NCBI GenBank assembly: GCA_017403205.1
Contig: JAFQOM010000106.1
Coordinates: forward strand, 1-42,503
From: Clostridia bacterium
GTDB lineage: Bacteria > Bacillota_A > Clostridia > Christensenellales > UBA1242
Direction of reading: 5' to 3'
DNA: 42,503 nt
A program made the position numbers and the translations under genes. Below the pieces are notes generated by a model, which had not been told where the DNA came from, did not search any database, and was given only the letters and a program-made list of their open reading frames with translations. Below are positions 1 to 6,549 of this stretch, one piece after another. Every line of letters starts with the position of its first letter. Positions within the stretch are counted from its first letter, which is position 1.

Positions 1-237
1 AAGGGATTTAGGCTTGTGCTTTGCCCGATTGAGATGTTGGATGTGGGATTGGAATTCGGCGCATACCGATATGCAAACCAGGGCTGGTTCCGTCCCGCCC
101 GGTCCGTAGATACCTTCCTGAAGGAATACTCCATGGCGGGTGCTACCCATCACAGTGCGATTGTATATGACATTCAGATTGAAGAACTGAAAGCCTTTGG
201 TACCATGATGGGCTTTGATGTCGTAGTCATTGGGTAA
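1..237 (+). CDS. C-terminal fragment of an L-arabinose/L-fucose-type isomerase
   Basis: This is the last 78 codons of a gene that enters from the left edge in frame 1. The reading KGFRLVLCPIEM continues to a region with WFRPARSVDTFLKEYS, then the AGATHHSA segment and a final hydrophobic strand FDVVVIG before TAA. The AG(G/A)THH motif near the C-terminus is typical of the L-arabinose isomerase / L-fucose isomerase-like family, where one His helps bind the catalytic metal. The enzyme would interconvert an aldose and a ketose in pentose or deoxyhexose use. Codon use is visibly richer in G and C than any gene beyond position 400, so this piece probably comes from another genome. The exact sugar cannot be read from the fragment. 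Confidence 0.6.
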   Translation, partial: KGFRLVLCPIEMLDVGLEFGAYRYANQGWFRPARSVDTFLKEYSMAGATHHSAIVYDIQIEELKAFGTMMGFDVVVIG

Positions 238-260
238 AATGCTCCGCTAAATTCATAAAG

Positions 261-291
261 GAACCGCCCGGCTCATTGAGCCGGGCGGTTC
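261..291. terminator. bidirectional rho-independent terminator between convergent genes
   Basis: A perfect 13-bp G+C-rich inverted repeat (GAACCGCCCGGCT / AGCCGGGCGGTTC region) with a short loop lies between the stop of the isomerase fragment (237) and the stop of a minus-strand reading frame (305). No long T-run follows on either side, but strength and position fit a shared terminator. Its G+C content matches the foreign left edge, not the rest of the window. Confidence 0.7.
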
Positions 292-304
292 GATATGTAA
301 AGCA

Positions 305-379
305 TTACAGACAAGAAAGAATATCATTTCCAAATTGTGCGCAGGTAGCACCGTCTTTATCACCGGTAACCAGAGTTTT
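305..379 (-). CDS. C-terminal fragment of an unidentified minus-strand gene
   Basis: On the minus strand an open frame runs into the junction region and ends at TAA (305-307), giving a tail that reads KTLVTGDKDGATCAQF followed by GNDILSCL. I do not recognise the protein. The frame looks coding: codon choice (CTG, GTT, ACC, GGT, GAC, GCT) matches the isomerase fragment, it sits tail to tail with that gene around one terminator, and it is cut just where the A+T-rich chromosome begins. The reading stays open for several codons beyond 379, so the exact break is uncertain. It is too short for a function call. Confidence 0.4.
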   Translation of the reverse strand, partial: KTLVTGDKDGATCAQFGNDILSCL

Positions 380-390
380 ACAATTTGATA
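365..390. other. probable chimeric join (foreign piece to A+T-rich chromosome)
   Basis: Within this interval a minus-strand gene of the left-hand piece and the plus-strand cysS of the right-hand piece are both interrupted, each lacking its 5' part. Base composition changes at the same point. No integrase, transposase, inverted terminal repeat, target duplication or tRNA is visible. Two genes cut at one point without a mobile element fits an assembly chimera better than a transfer event, though a recent recombination cannot be excluded. Confidence 0.6.
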
Positions 391-596
391 AAGCATTGGG
401 TTTAAAACTGGATGTTGTTGAAGAAGAAAATAAACAAGATAGTTTACCTCAAAATGTAAAGGACTTGGCAGAACAAAGAAATGTTGCTAGGCAGCAAAAA
501 AACTGGGCAGAGAGCGACAGGCTTAGAGACAAAATACTAGAATTAGGTTTTAAAATTAAAGACAATAAAGATGGGTATGAAATAGAAAAACTATAA
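378..596 (+). CDS. cysS: cysteinyl-tRNA synthetase, C-terminal fragment
   Basis: The frame reads LQFDKALGLKL and then a helical stretch with LAEQRNVARQQKNWAESD, LRDKILELGFKIKD and a final GYEIEKL before TAA. The (F)DxxLGL strand, the LaeqRxxARxxKxwaxsDxLRd helix and the LgxxixDxxdG end are the standard C-terminal signature of bacterial CysRS, part of the tRNA anticodon-binding region. About 73 of the usual ~460 residues remain; the catalytic domain with HIGH and KMSKS is missing because the window switches to another sequence at about 375. Residues upstream of LQF in the same open frame do not resemble CysRS and belong to the foreign piece. The gene ends just before a strong terminator. Confidence 0.85.
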   Translation, partial: LQFDKALGLKLDVVEEENKQDSLPQNVKDLAEQRNVARQQKNWAESDRLRDKILELGFKIKDNKDGYEIEKL

Positions 597-601
597 AAAA
601 C

Positions 602-633
602 AAAAGGTAAGGATGTTTTCCTTACCTTTTTTA
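602..633 (+). terminator. rho-independent terminator after cysS
   Basis: A 12-bp stem (AAAAGGTAAGGA pairing with TCCTTACCTTTT), 5-base loop and six Ts, six bases after the cysS stop. It also faces the end of the minus-strand frames that stop at 636, so it may serve both. Confidence 0.9.
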
Positions 634-635
634 TA

Positions 636-863
636 TTATTGGTCTTGACTAACTTCTGTAACAGTTAAATTTTGTTGAAATGGAGTGTGCGGAGATCTAA
701 AAAACTCAACTGTGTTTGCGGTTGTTTCTAATAATTGAGAAGGTGTTTGGTTTTCTATTATTAACCCGCTGTTTGCTAATTCTTCTGGGGCGTGTGCCTG
801 CAATGCACAATATAATTGTTGGGTATATGTATCCATTCTGGATTTCAAAAACTCTTCAGTCAT
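636..863 (-). CDS. hypothetical 75-residue frame, likely the 3' part of a broken gene
   Basis: An open frame of 75 residues starting MTEEFLKSRMDTYTQQ and ending EVSQDQ. It contains a helical first half and an EELANSGLIIENQ strand-like middle. No family is recognised. Its ATG overlaps the stop of the frame upstream (positions 860-863), which could be translational coupling, but the next region on this strand is a chain of frame-broken segments, so this frame is more probably the last piece of one longer decayed gene. No clear ribosome binding site precedes the ATG. There is no transmembrane segment or signal peptide. Confidence 0.35.
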   Translation of the reverse strand: MTEEFLKSRMDTYTQQLYCALQAHAPEELANSGLIIENQTPSQLLETTANTVEFFRSPHTPFQQNLTVTEVSQDQ

Positions 864-1132
864 GTCACACTCTTCTTTTGTTGCAAAAGAATATTTGTTA
901 TTAAATTATGTATAAGGCCACTGTTTCGTGATGTAAAATCCACATCACCAAAACAATCCCTTAAAAGATATTGATAAACATATTCTTTTCTTAAACTAGT
1001 TATTTCGTCTGCATTAACTTTAAATGGGTGGTTATGATGTTTGTTTAGAACAAAAGCTTTTATTGTTTCTAGATTTGTTTTTAAATTGCTAATTGGTTGT
1101 TCTGTTTGGCTTATATCAGCCAAAGTATACAA
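860..1132 (-). CDS. hypothetical 90-residue frame, likely the middle part of a broken gene
   Basis: This frame begins at a TTG without a convincing ribosome binding site and stays open upstream to a stop at 1154, so the real N-terminus is not here. It reads LADISQTEQPISNL, then a helix with ETIKAFVLNKHHNH, then EYVYQYLLRDCFGDVDFTS followed by RNSGLIHNLI. The spacing of acidic residues and RN in GDVDFTSRNSG is faintly like the metal-binding GNxDxHxxN segment of HipA-type kinases, but that is a weak resemblance, not an assignment. The frame joins the segment upstream (ending GSMDISF) if one base is added or removed in a run of T or A near 1142-1151. Confidence 0.35.
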   Translation of the reverse strand: MYTLADISQTEQPISNLKTNLETIKAFVLNKHHNHPFKVNADEITSLRKEYVYQYLLRDCFGDVDFTSRNSGLIHNLITNILLQQKKSVT

Positions 1133-1146
1133 ATAGTCGTTTTTTC

Positions 1147-1626
1147 TTAAAAACTAATATCCATACTGCCTAAAACGTTATTGCTATCTTTTATTTTAGA
1201 AAGAGCCCCAGATATAGATAGTTCATCGGTGTCAAGCATTGCGGGGAATTGTAGCTGGTCTTTGTTTTAAACAAACAGGCAATTCTCATGCAAGTGTCTC
1301 TACAAATACATTATAATTTGATATAGAAAACTTAAAAAAACCAAATACTCTTCCAGGTAAGTTATCATAATAATCCATTATTGTTTCTGAATATGTAACG
1401 TTGGGTATAGTTTTAAAGGACGTTCTATCTAGCAAGATTCTCGGTGTTGGTATAACAATGTTTAGTTTTTTCTAAATGTTGATGGTATTAAAGAGTAGCT
1501 AACCTTTCCTCAAATTGATGCGTGTCTTGTTTTTGGGGTCATGCAGCCAGAAGGGTCAATATGAAAACCACCTTTACTTCTCATTTCATTACTTCTAATA
1601 AAAATCGTTACTTTGTTTATTTCCAT
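1147..1626 (-). pseudogene. 5' part of a frame-broken gene, minus strand
   Basis: Successive open stretches lie end to end in different minus-strand frames: MEINKVTIFIRSNEMR through CMTPK; QDTHQFEERLATL; LIPSTFRK; KLNIVIPTPRILLDRTS through YSETIMDYYDNLPGR, FGFFKFSISNYN and VFVETLA; and finally KDQLQFPAMLDTDELSISG to GSMDISF. Together they read like one protein, and most breaks fall at short homopolymers (A5 near 1534, A6 near 1470, a T-run near 1493, A4 near 1266). With the two frames at 636-1132 the reconstructed product would be about 330 residues. Nothing else in the window carries even one frameshift. It is either a decaying gene or a poorly assembled contig end; function unknown, with a faint HipA-like hint only. 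Confidence 0.55.
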
Positions 1627-1632
1627 AATAAT

Positions 1633-1661
1633 ATTATATAGGTATTTAGTAAAGGATTCAA
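1633..1661 (-). promoter_or_regulatory. sigma-A promoter for the broken minus-strand gene
   Basis: On the minus strand TTGAAT (1661-1656) is followed after 17 bases by TATAAT (1638-1633). The expected start of transcription falls almost on the ATG at 1626-1624, with no ribosome binding site, so the transcript would be leaderless if that ATG is used. Confidence 0.55.
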
Positions 1662-1778
1662 TGTGTAAACTAAGCAATTTAATAAAGAAATTTAAAATTA
1701 AAATGTTTTGCAAAATTTGAAAAAAAATTGTTTTAAAAACAAATTTTGTCAAAAACAAATAAATTTTAAAGGAGTTAG

Positions 1779-1806
1779 TTGATAAATAAAAATTAAATAT
1801 TATATT
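1779..1806 (+). promoter_or_regulatory. sigma-A promoter for the ALDH-like gene
   Basis: TTGATA (1779-1784), 16-base spacer, TATATT (1801-1806), placed 22 bases before the ATG at 1829, with TTAGGAG ahead of the start. Confidence 0.5.
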
Positions 1807-1828
1807 TTAAAAATTAGGAGAAGTTTTT

Positions 1829-3187
1829 ATGCAAGAGAGTTTAAACATTCAAAAAGATTTTTTTTTAAAAAACGCCACAAGAGATATAAATTTTAGGGTT
1901 AATCAGCTTAAAAAATTAAAATCACAAATAAAGGTTTATTATGATCAAATTTTAATTGCATATAAAAAGGATTTAAACAAGTCAGAACACACAATATTAA
2001 TTGATGAAATGTTTTTGGTTATGAACGATCTCAGCTACATGATAAAAAAGATTAAACAAATTTCAAAACCCAAAAATATGCCAGTAGGATTGTTAAATTT
2101 TGGTGCAAAATCAAAACTAATAAACGAGCCTTGCGGGTGTGTTTTGATTTGCTGTGATAGCATGACCCCAATTTTACATACGTTTATGCCGATAATTGGT
2201 GCAATTGCAGGTGGAAATACAGCAACTGTATTATTAAACTTTAAATTAAAAAACATAATAAGAGTTATAAAAAAAATATTAGATGTTTTTGAAGAAGAAT
2301 ATATTTTTGTGACCGAAAATCAAGAGGAAATTGAATTTTTTAAAAAACAAAGTTTTGATTTGGTTTTTATGCCAAATAAATTTAAAAATACAGAAGAAAA
2401 TTTTTTAAACGAACAAAAATTGGCACCCAAATTAATTTATGAAGAAAGTGGCGTTAACCCATGTATTATAGACGAAGATTGTGACATTGATTACAGTGTT
2501 AAAAGCGTTGTAGAAGCCAAATTTTTAAACGCAGGGCTATCCCAAAATGCCCCAGACTATGTTTTGGTGCATAGCAATATAAAAGAAGTGTGGCTAGAAA
2601 AAGCCATTGACTATATTAAACACATGTATTACATAGATGGTAATTTGTGTGAAGAATATGCAAAAAGTGCAAGCAAAAGTGCTGTAGAAAGCGTTTTGAC
2701 TGATGTTAATAAAAATAAAATTGTTTTTGGTGGAAAATTTTATGACGGCGATATACTTGAGCCAACAATTTTGTGTGATGCAACTCAACAAATTTATAGA
2801 AGTGAAGGGGGATTAAAAACCCCAATTTTAAATGTAATAGAATTTGATGAGCTTAACCAGGAATTAGCAAGGTTAAAAACACAAAAAAGACCATTATTTT
2901 TGTATTATTTTGGCAAAGATAAAGAAAAGATTAACAATATTACTAAGTCTTGCGATTTTTATACTTGTTGTATTAATGGGGCGCAAAGTTTAAGTTTAGA
3001 CACCAAGCTTGTTGTTAATAGTCTGTTGAGTGGCAATACTGGAATTTGTAGGGGAAAGCAGTTGTTTTATATGTTTACACGCGCAAAAACGGTTATAAAA
3101 AAGGAAGGTTTGCTAAAGAAAGAATTGTTAAACCAGATAAATGCAAAAAAATATATAAAACTTTTTAAAAAAGCACTTGGTTTGTAA
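1829..3187 (+). CDS. ALDH3-like aldehyde dehydrogenase homologue lacking catalytic residues
   Basis: This 452-residue protein has the length and domain order of class 3 aldehyde dehydrogenases: N-terminal helices, the MPIIGAIAGGN segment (121-130), the NPCIIDEDCDID strand (210-221), the active-site strand KFLNAG...APDYVL (231-246) and the GNTGICRGK end. But the family motifs have decayed. NAGQTC, which carries the nucleophilic Cys, reads NAGLSQ here, so Gln239 (codon 2543-2545, CAA) replaces the Cys. PWNYP, with the oxyanion-hole Asn, reads DSMTP (Met112). The cofactor-binding Lys of KPSE is Asn (VLLNFKL, about 135-140). Only the general-base Glu region (YEESG) is partly kept. The frame is intact with a good RBS (TTAGGAG), so it is a probable pseudoenzyme rather than a pseudogene. 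In active members the reaction would be NAD(P)-dependent oxidation of fatty aldehydes. Confidence 0.8.
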   Translation: MQESLNIQKDFFLKNATRDINFRVNQLKKLKSQIKVYYDQILIAYKKDLNKSEHTILIDEMFLVMNDLSYMIKKIKQISKPKNMPVGLLNFGAKSKLINEPCGCVLICCDSMTPILHTFMPIIGAIAGGNTATVLLNFKLKNIIRVIKKILDVFEEEYIFVTENQEEIEFFKKQSFDLVFMPNKFKNTEENFLNEQKLAPKLIYEESGVNPCIIDEDCDIDYSVKSVVEAKFLNAGLSQNAPDYVLVHSNIKEVWLEKAIDYIKHMYYIDGNLCEEYAKSASKSAVESVLTDVNKNKIVFGGKFYDGDILEPTILCDATQQIYRSEGGLKTPILNVIEFDELNQELARLKTQKRPLFLYYFGKDKEKINNITKSCDFYTCCINGAQSLSLDTKLVVNSLLSGNTGICRGKQLFYMFTRAKTVIKKEGLLKKELLNQINAKKYIKLFKKALGL

Positions 3188-3215
3188 AAATTTTTAAATA
3201 AAAACTTGATTATTT

Positions 3216-3244
3216 TTGACAAATAATATAGTTTTAAATTAAAT
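3216..3244 (+). promoter_or_regulatory. sigma-A promoter for tcdA
   Basis: Consensus TTGACA (3216-3221), 17-base spacer, TTAAAT (3239-3244), 22 bases before the ATG. It lies after the stop of the ALDH-like gene, so tcdA has its own promoter. Confidence 0.6.
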
Positions 3245-3266
3245 ATAAAACTATAAAGGTGTTTAA

Positions 3267-3938
3267 ATGTTTAGCAGAACGGAACTTGTTATTGGCAAAG
3301 AAAACTTAAAAAAAATTAAAAATTCTAACATTTTAATTTTGGGTGTAGGTGGTGTTGGTGGCTACGTTGTAGAAATGCTTGCTCGCCTGGGTGTAGAAAA
3401 TTTGACAATAGTAGATTTTGATAAAATTGATGTAACAAATATAAACAGGCAAACTGTTGCATACGCTAGCACAATAGGCAAAAACAAGGTGGATGTTTTA
3501 AAAAATATTGTAGAACAAATAAATGCTAAATGCCGCATAAAAAGCCACATGTGTAAAATTTGTAGTGATAATTTAAATCAAATTATTTTGCCTGATTTTG
3601 ATTATGTTATAGATGCTATAGACGACATAAAAGCTAAAGTAGATGTTGCAAAATACTGCAAAAAAAATAATATAAATTTGTTAAGTAGTATGGGTACTGG
3701 AAATAGGTATAAGGGAATACCTGTGTTTGAAGTGTGTGATATATATAAAACAAGCTATGATAAATTGGCAAAAAAAATTAGGAAAATGTTAAAAGATGAA
3801 GGTGTTGAAAGTTTAGATGTTGTGTATACAAAACAACCACCGGAACAAACAGAAAGGCTAGGAAGTGTTGTATACTATCCCTTAATGTGTGCTGGTGCTA
3901 TAGTTAGTTTTGTTGCTAATAAAATTATTAATTTTTAA
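3267..3938 (+). CDS. tcdA: tRNA threonylcarbamoyladenosine dehydratase (TcdA/YgdL family)
   Basis: This E1-like, ThiF-fold enzyme uses ATP to dehydrate t6A37 to cyclic ct6A in ANN-decoding tRNAs. Seen here: GVGGVGG nucleotide loop (26-32), TIVDFDKIDVTNINRQ with the conserved D and the NxNRQ arginine, DAIDDIKAK (D in the ATP/Mg site), the SSMGTGN loop, and TERLGSVVYYPLMCAG near the end, all typical of the family. At 223 residues it is slightly shorter than the 230-270 usual. The C-terminus matches the family end (AGAIVSFVANKII). It stands alone on the plus strand, with its own promoter, and ends at a terminator shared with the rubrerythrin gene. RBS AAAGG lies 6 bases before ATG. Confidence 0.88.
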   Translation: MFSRTELVIGKENLKKIKNSNILILGVGGVGGYVVEMLARLGVENLTIVDFDKIDVTNINRQTVAYASTIGKNKVDVLKNIVEQINAKCRIKSHMCKICSDNLNQIILPDFDYVIDAIDDIKAKVDVAKYCKKNNINLLSSMGTGNRYKGIPVFEVCDIYKTSYDKLAKKIRKMLKDEGVESLDVVYTKQPPEQTERLGSVVYYPLMCAGAIVSFVANKIINF

Positions 3939-3968
3939 AATAAATTTTTTTGCTAATAAAAAACAATA

Positions 3969-4014
3969 AAAAACGCTATAAAGCTTTAAATTAAAGCAAT
4001 TTAGCGTTTTTTTA
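3969..4014. terminator. bidirectional terminator between tcdA and the rubrerythrin gene
   Basis: A long interrupted stem: AAACGCTA (3971-3978) pairs with TAGCGTTT (4002-4009) and encloses a second palindrome GCTTTAA/TTAAAGC. T-rich on the plus side, A-rich on the other, between convergent stops at 3938 and 4017. Confidence 0.8.
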
Positions 4015-4016
4015 TT

Positions 4017-4619
4017 TTATTTATTTTTTGGCGTAACTAAAAAACTTAATTCTACATAGTTTTGTGTTGCAAGGCAGAGCGGACAAGTTTCAAAAGCCTC
4101 TTTTTTTGTTTCTACATAACCGCATTGGCTGCATTTCCATTGTTGTGGGCCAACACACTTAAAAAGTGATTTTGATTTAAGTTTATTATAAAGTTCATCA
4201 ATTGTCATAAAGTGGTCGTTTTCTACCAAAGCAATTAATTTAAACGCTTGTGCCACGTCTTTATACCCCTCATCTTCAGCTATTTTAGCAAAACTTGGAT
4301 AAATAGATGTGCTCTCAGATTTTTCGTTGTTTGCAGCAAATTTTATTAAATCCAACAGCTCCCCATCTTCAAAAGGGTATCCGGCTTTAATTTCTATATT
4401 TTCTTGTGGCTTTTCACCGTATTTAGAAATTAAACCCCAGATTCTTTTTGCGTGAGCCATTTCGTTTTTAGCTAAATTTTTAAACAGCATTTGAATATTT
4501 TTTTTATCTTCTGTCATTGCTTTTTGTGCAATAAACTGATATCTTGCGCCTGCTTGACACTCGCCAGCAAAAGCCCTTGCCAAGTTAACTTTTGTTTGGC
4601 TTTCATTAAAATTAATCAT
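4017..4619 (-). CDS. rubrerythrin
   Basis: A 200-residue rubrerythrin, the non-heme di-iron peroxidase that reduces H2O2 in the cytoplasm of anaerobes using electrons from rubredoxin or NAD(P)H systems. The N-terminal ferritin-like four-helix part shows the iron-ligand pattern: E in FAGECQAGARY, E and ExxH in LAKNEMAHAKR, and later AEDEGYKDVA plus LVENDHF. The C-terminal rubredoxin-like domain has CSQCGY and CPLC, the four Cys that bind a single iron. The ATG at 4619 is chosen because AAAGGAG lies 7 bases upstream; an in-frame ATG 14 codons earlier has none and adds a tail foreign to the family. Minus-strand, single gene. It indicates oxidative stress defence in a strict anaerobe. Confidence 0.92.
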   Translation of the reverse strand: MINFNESQTKVNLARAFAGECQAGARYQFIAQKAMTEDKKNIQMLFKNLAKNEMAHAKRIWGLISKYGEKPQENIEIKAGYPFEDGELLDLIKFAANNEKSESTSIYPSFAKIAEDEGYKDVAQAFKLIALVENDHFMTIDELYNKLKSKSLFKCVGPQQWKCSQCGYVETKKEAFETCPLCLATQNYVELSFLVTPKNK

Positions 4620-4774
4620 ACAAATCTCCTTTAAAATTTGAGTTATAAAAATTTTTGTCAAAAATATTAATTTTATTCACTAAAATTAAACATAAAGCGC
4701 ATTAATAATGTGTATTTTGTTTGCAATTTAATATTAATTTATTTAAAATATTATATATATTGGGAGTTGTAACT

Positions 4775-5536
4775 ATGTTAAATATTTTTAAACAAGAAAG
4801 AAGATATACTGTTTTTGATGAAAAAACTTATTCTAGGCTTTTAAAAACCATTAAAACGATGACTACCTATAATTTAGACGCTCCTGTTAAGTGCAACTTG
4901 ACAGACTATTATTATGATAACGAAAAGCACCTATTAGAAGAAAACGAATTGTTATTAAGAAGACGTGTTTGTGGTTCTAAAGCAGAGTTGAAAATTAAAA
5001 GAAGGTATTTTAATCCTCAATATTATTATTCTGATAATTTGCGTAGCCATGAACGTGAAAAAGAAATACCTGCAGGAGATCCACTTTCAAAACACTTTTT
5101 CTTTTTAAATAATGCGCTTAACTCTATGTTTTCTAACAATCTTAAATTTGACCCAGACAAACTTTTTGAAAAGGTGTTTGTTAACTTAATTATTAAAGTA
5201 AAACAAGAAAACAGAAAACTTTTTGGCTATGGCGGCCTAAAGGTAGAGGTTAGGCATGAAAGGCTAACGGTTATAAATAAAACAACAAAAAGAAAGGCTT
5301 ACACAGAAATTATTCAATTTAAATTGTTAAGCCCAGACGACACCTTTCCATTGTTTGAAGATTTTATTACTCGCGTAGAAAAACATTGCAAAGAAATTTT
5401 TTATACAAAAGATAGTAAGCACGAAATTGCAGTTAAATGCACAAAACCTCTTCCAACAAAAGAAGAGCGTAAAAAAATGCACGAAGAAATGCTTAAAAGA
5501 AAAGCTCTTGAAGATGCTGGCGAATTGCCACAATAA
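4775..5536 (+). CDS. CYTH/triphosphate-tunnel-like domain protein
   Basis: This 253-residue protein has the strand pattern of the CYTH / triphosphate tunnel superfamily (which includes thiamine triphosphatases, class IV adenylate cyclases and VTC polyphosphate polymerases): first strand KQERRYTVF, then LTDYYYDNEKHLL, ELLLRRRV and AELKIKRR, with later strands KLFGYGGLKVEV and YTEIIQFKL, and many Lys and Arg suited to line an anion tunnel. The signature ExExK at the N-terminus is imperfect: KQERR keeps one Glu and has Lys and Arg at the other positions. The C-terminal 30 residues are charged and helical. Start at 4775 follows GGGAG with 8-base spacing; an ATG 18 codons earlier lacks one. Substrate unknown; hydrolase, polymerase and binding roles are all possible. 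Confidence 0.6.
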   Translation: MLNIFKQERRYTVFDEKTYSRLLKTIKTMTTYNLDAPVKCNLTDYYYDNEKHLLEENELLLRRRVCGSKAELKIKRRYFNPQYYYSDNLRSHEREKEIPAGDPLSKHFFFLNNALNSMFSNNLKFDPDKLFEKVFVNLIIKVKQENRKLFGYGGLKVEVRHERLTVINKTTKRKAYTEIIQFKLLSPDDTFPLFEDFITRVEKHCKEIFYTKDSKHEIAVKCTKPLPTKEERKKMHEEMLKRKALEDAGELPQ

Positions 5537-5602
5537 AATTAAATTTATGTTTAACAAGTTTTTGTTTAAAACTTGTTAAATGTTTTTAAAGGGAATTTTA
5601 AA

Positions 5603-6526
5603 ATGAAAGATTATTATGTAATTATTGATTGTGATCCTGGTATTGATGATGCTATGGCTATAATGAACGCAGTAAACAGCGAAAATATAGAAGTAAAACT
5701 TATTTCAACTGTATCTGGCAATTTAACAATTGAAGAAACAGTGAAAAATGCTTTAAAATTGGTAGAACTTTTTAATGTAGATATTCCTGTTGCTGAAGGG
5801 GCAAGACAACCTGTTAAAAGGCAAAGTGTATACGCCTCTATGGCTCAAGGCTCAAAAGGTATGGGCGGATATACTTTTGCAAAACCAAAAAGAAAACCCT
5901 TTGTTTTAAAAAGTCCAGATGCTATTCATTACTTTTTATGCCAAAATCCAGCACATAATACAACGCTTTTGTGCATGGGGCCAATGACCAATATTGCAAA
6001 CTTGTTAAAAAAGTATCCAGAAAGTAAAGAAATGATATCTAGAATTGTCTTTATGGGTGGTAGTAAAGATGAAAATGGCATGACAGAACCATATCGCGAA
6101 TTTAACGTGGCTTATGATCCAGAGGCAGTGCAAATTGTTTTTGATAGCCATATACCTCTTGTTATGGTGCCAATGGAGCTTGGACATATTGCATATTTTA
6201 CACCAGAGGAACAAGGCAAAATAAAAAGGGCAAATGCAATTGGTGAAATTTTTTATAAAATGTTTACAAAATATAATGACTTTCACGTTGGTAAACTTGG
6301 TGCTGCCGTGCATGATAGTTGCTGTGCTTTGTATTTGTCAAATCCAGAAATATTTAAAACAGAAGAAGCCTTTGTTAAAATTGATTATCACAAACAAAAG
6401 GGCAAAGAATATGGGTTTATAGAATGTAATTTTGACCATCCACAACCAAACGCAACAGTGTGCGTAGATATTGATGTTGAGAAGATGAAAAAGATTATAT
6501 ACGGAAATTTATTTAACTATAACTAA
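5603..6526 (+). CDS. nucleoside hydrolase (inosine-uridine preferring family)
   Basis: A 307-residue N-ribosyl hydrolase that splits purine or pyrimidine ribonucleosides into base and ribose for salvage. The N-terminal VIIDCDPGIDDAMA is the DxDPGxDD calcium-binding motif with the catalytic Asp. GPMTNIANLL and IVFMGGS are the usual second and third signatures, EFNVAYDPEAVQIV carries the conserved N and DPEA, and AVHDSCCAL holds the C-terminal HD. The length fits the family. The ATG at 5603 is taken because the conserved strand starts right after it and AAAGGG precedes it; an earlier in-frame start in the ORF lacks family support. It follows the CYTH gene by 66 bases and precedes a lipoprotein gene by 23, so these may share a transcript. 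No signal peptide: cytoplasmic. Confidence 0.9.
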   Translation: MKDYYVIIDCDPGIDDAMAIMNAVNSENIEVKLISTVSGNLTIEETVKNALKLVELFNVDIPVAEGARQPVKRQSVYASMAQGSKGMGGYTFAKPKRKPFVLKSPDAIHYFLCQNPAHNTTLLCMGPMTNIANLLKKYPESKEMISRIVFMGGSKDENGMTEPYREFNVAYDPEAVQIVFDSHIPLVMVPMELGHIAYFTPEEQGKIKRANAIGEIFYKMFTKYNDFHVGKLGAAVHDSCCALYLSNPEIFKTEEAFVKIDYHKQKGKEYGFIECNFDHPQPNATVCVDIDVEKMKKIIYGNLFNYN

Positions 6527-6549
6527 AAACTATAAAAAGGAGGCAATCA

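Noticed and set aside
4620..4661. Longer rubrerythrin start 14 codons upstream
   Set aside because: No RBS precedes it, and the family begins near MINFNESQT; the region is the RBS and leader.
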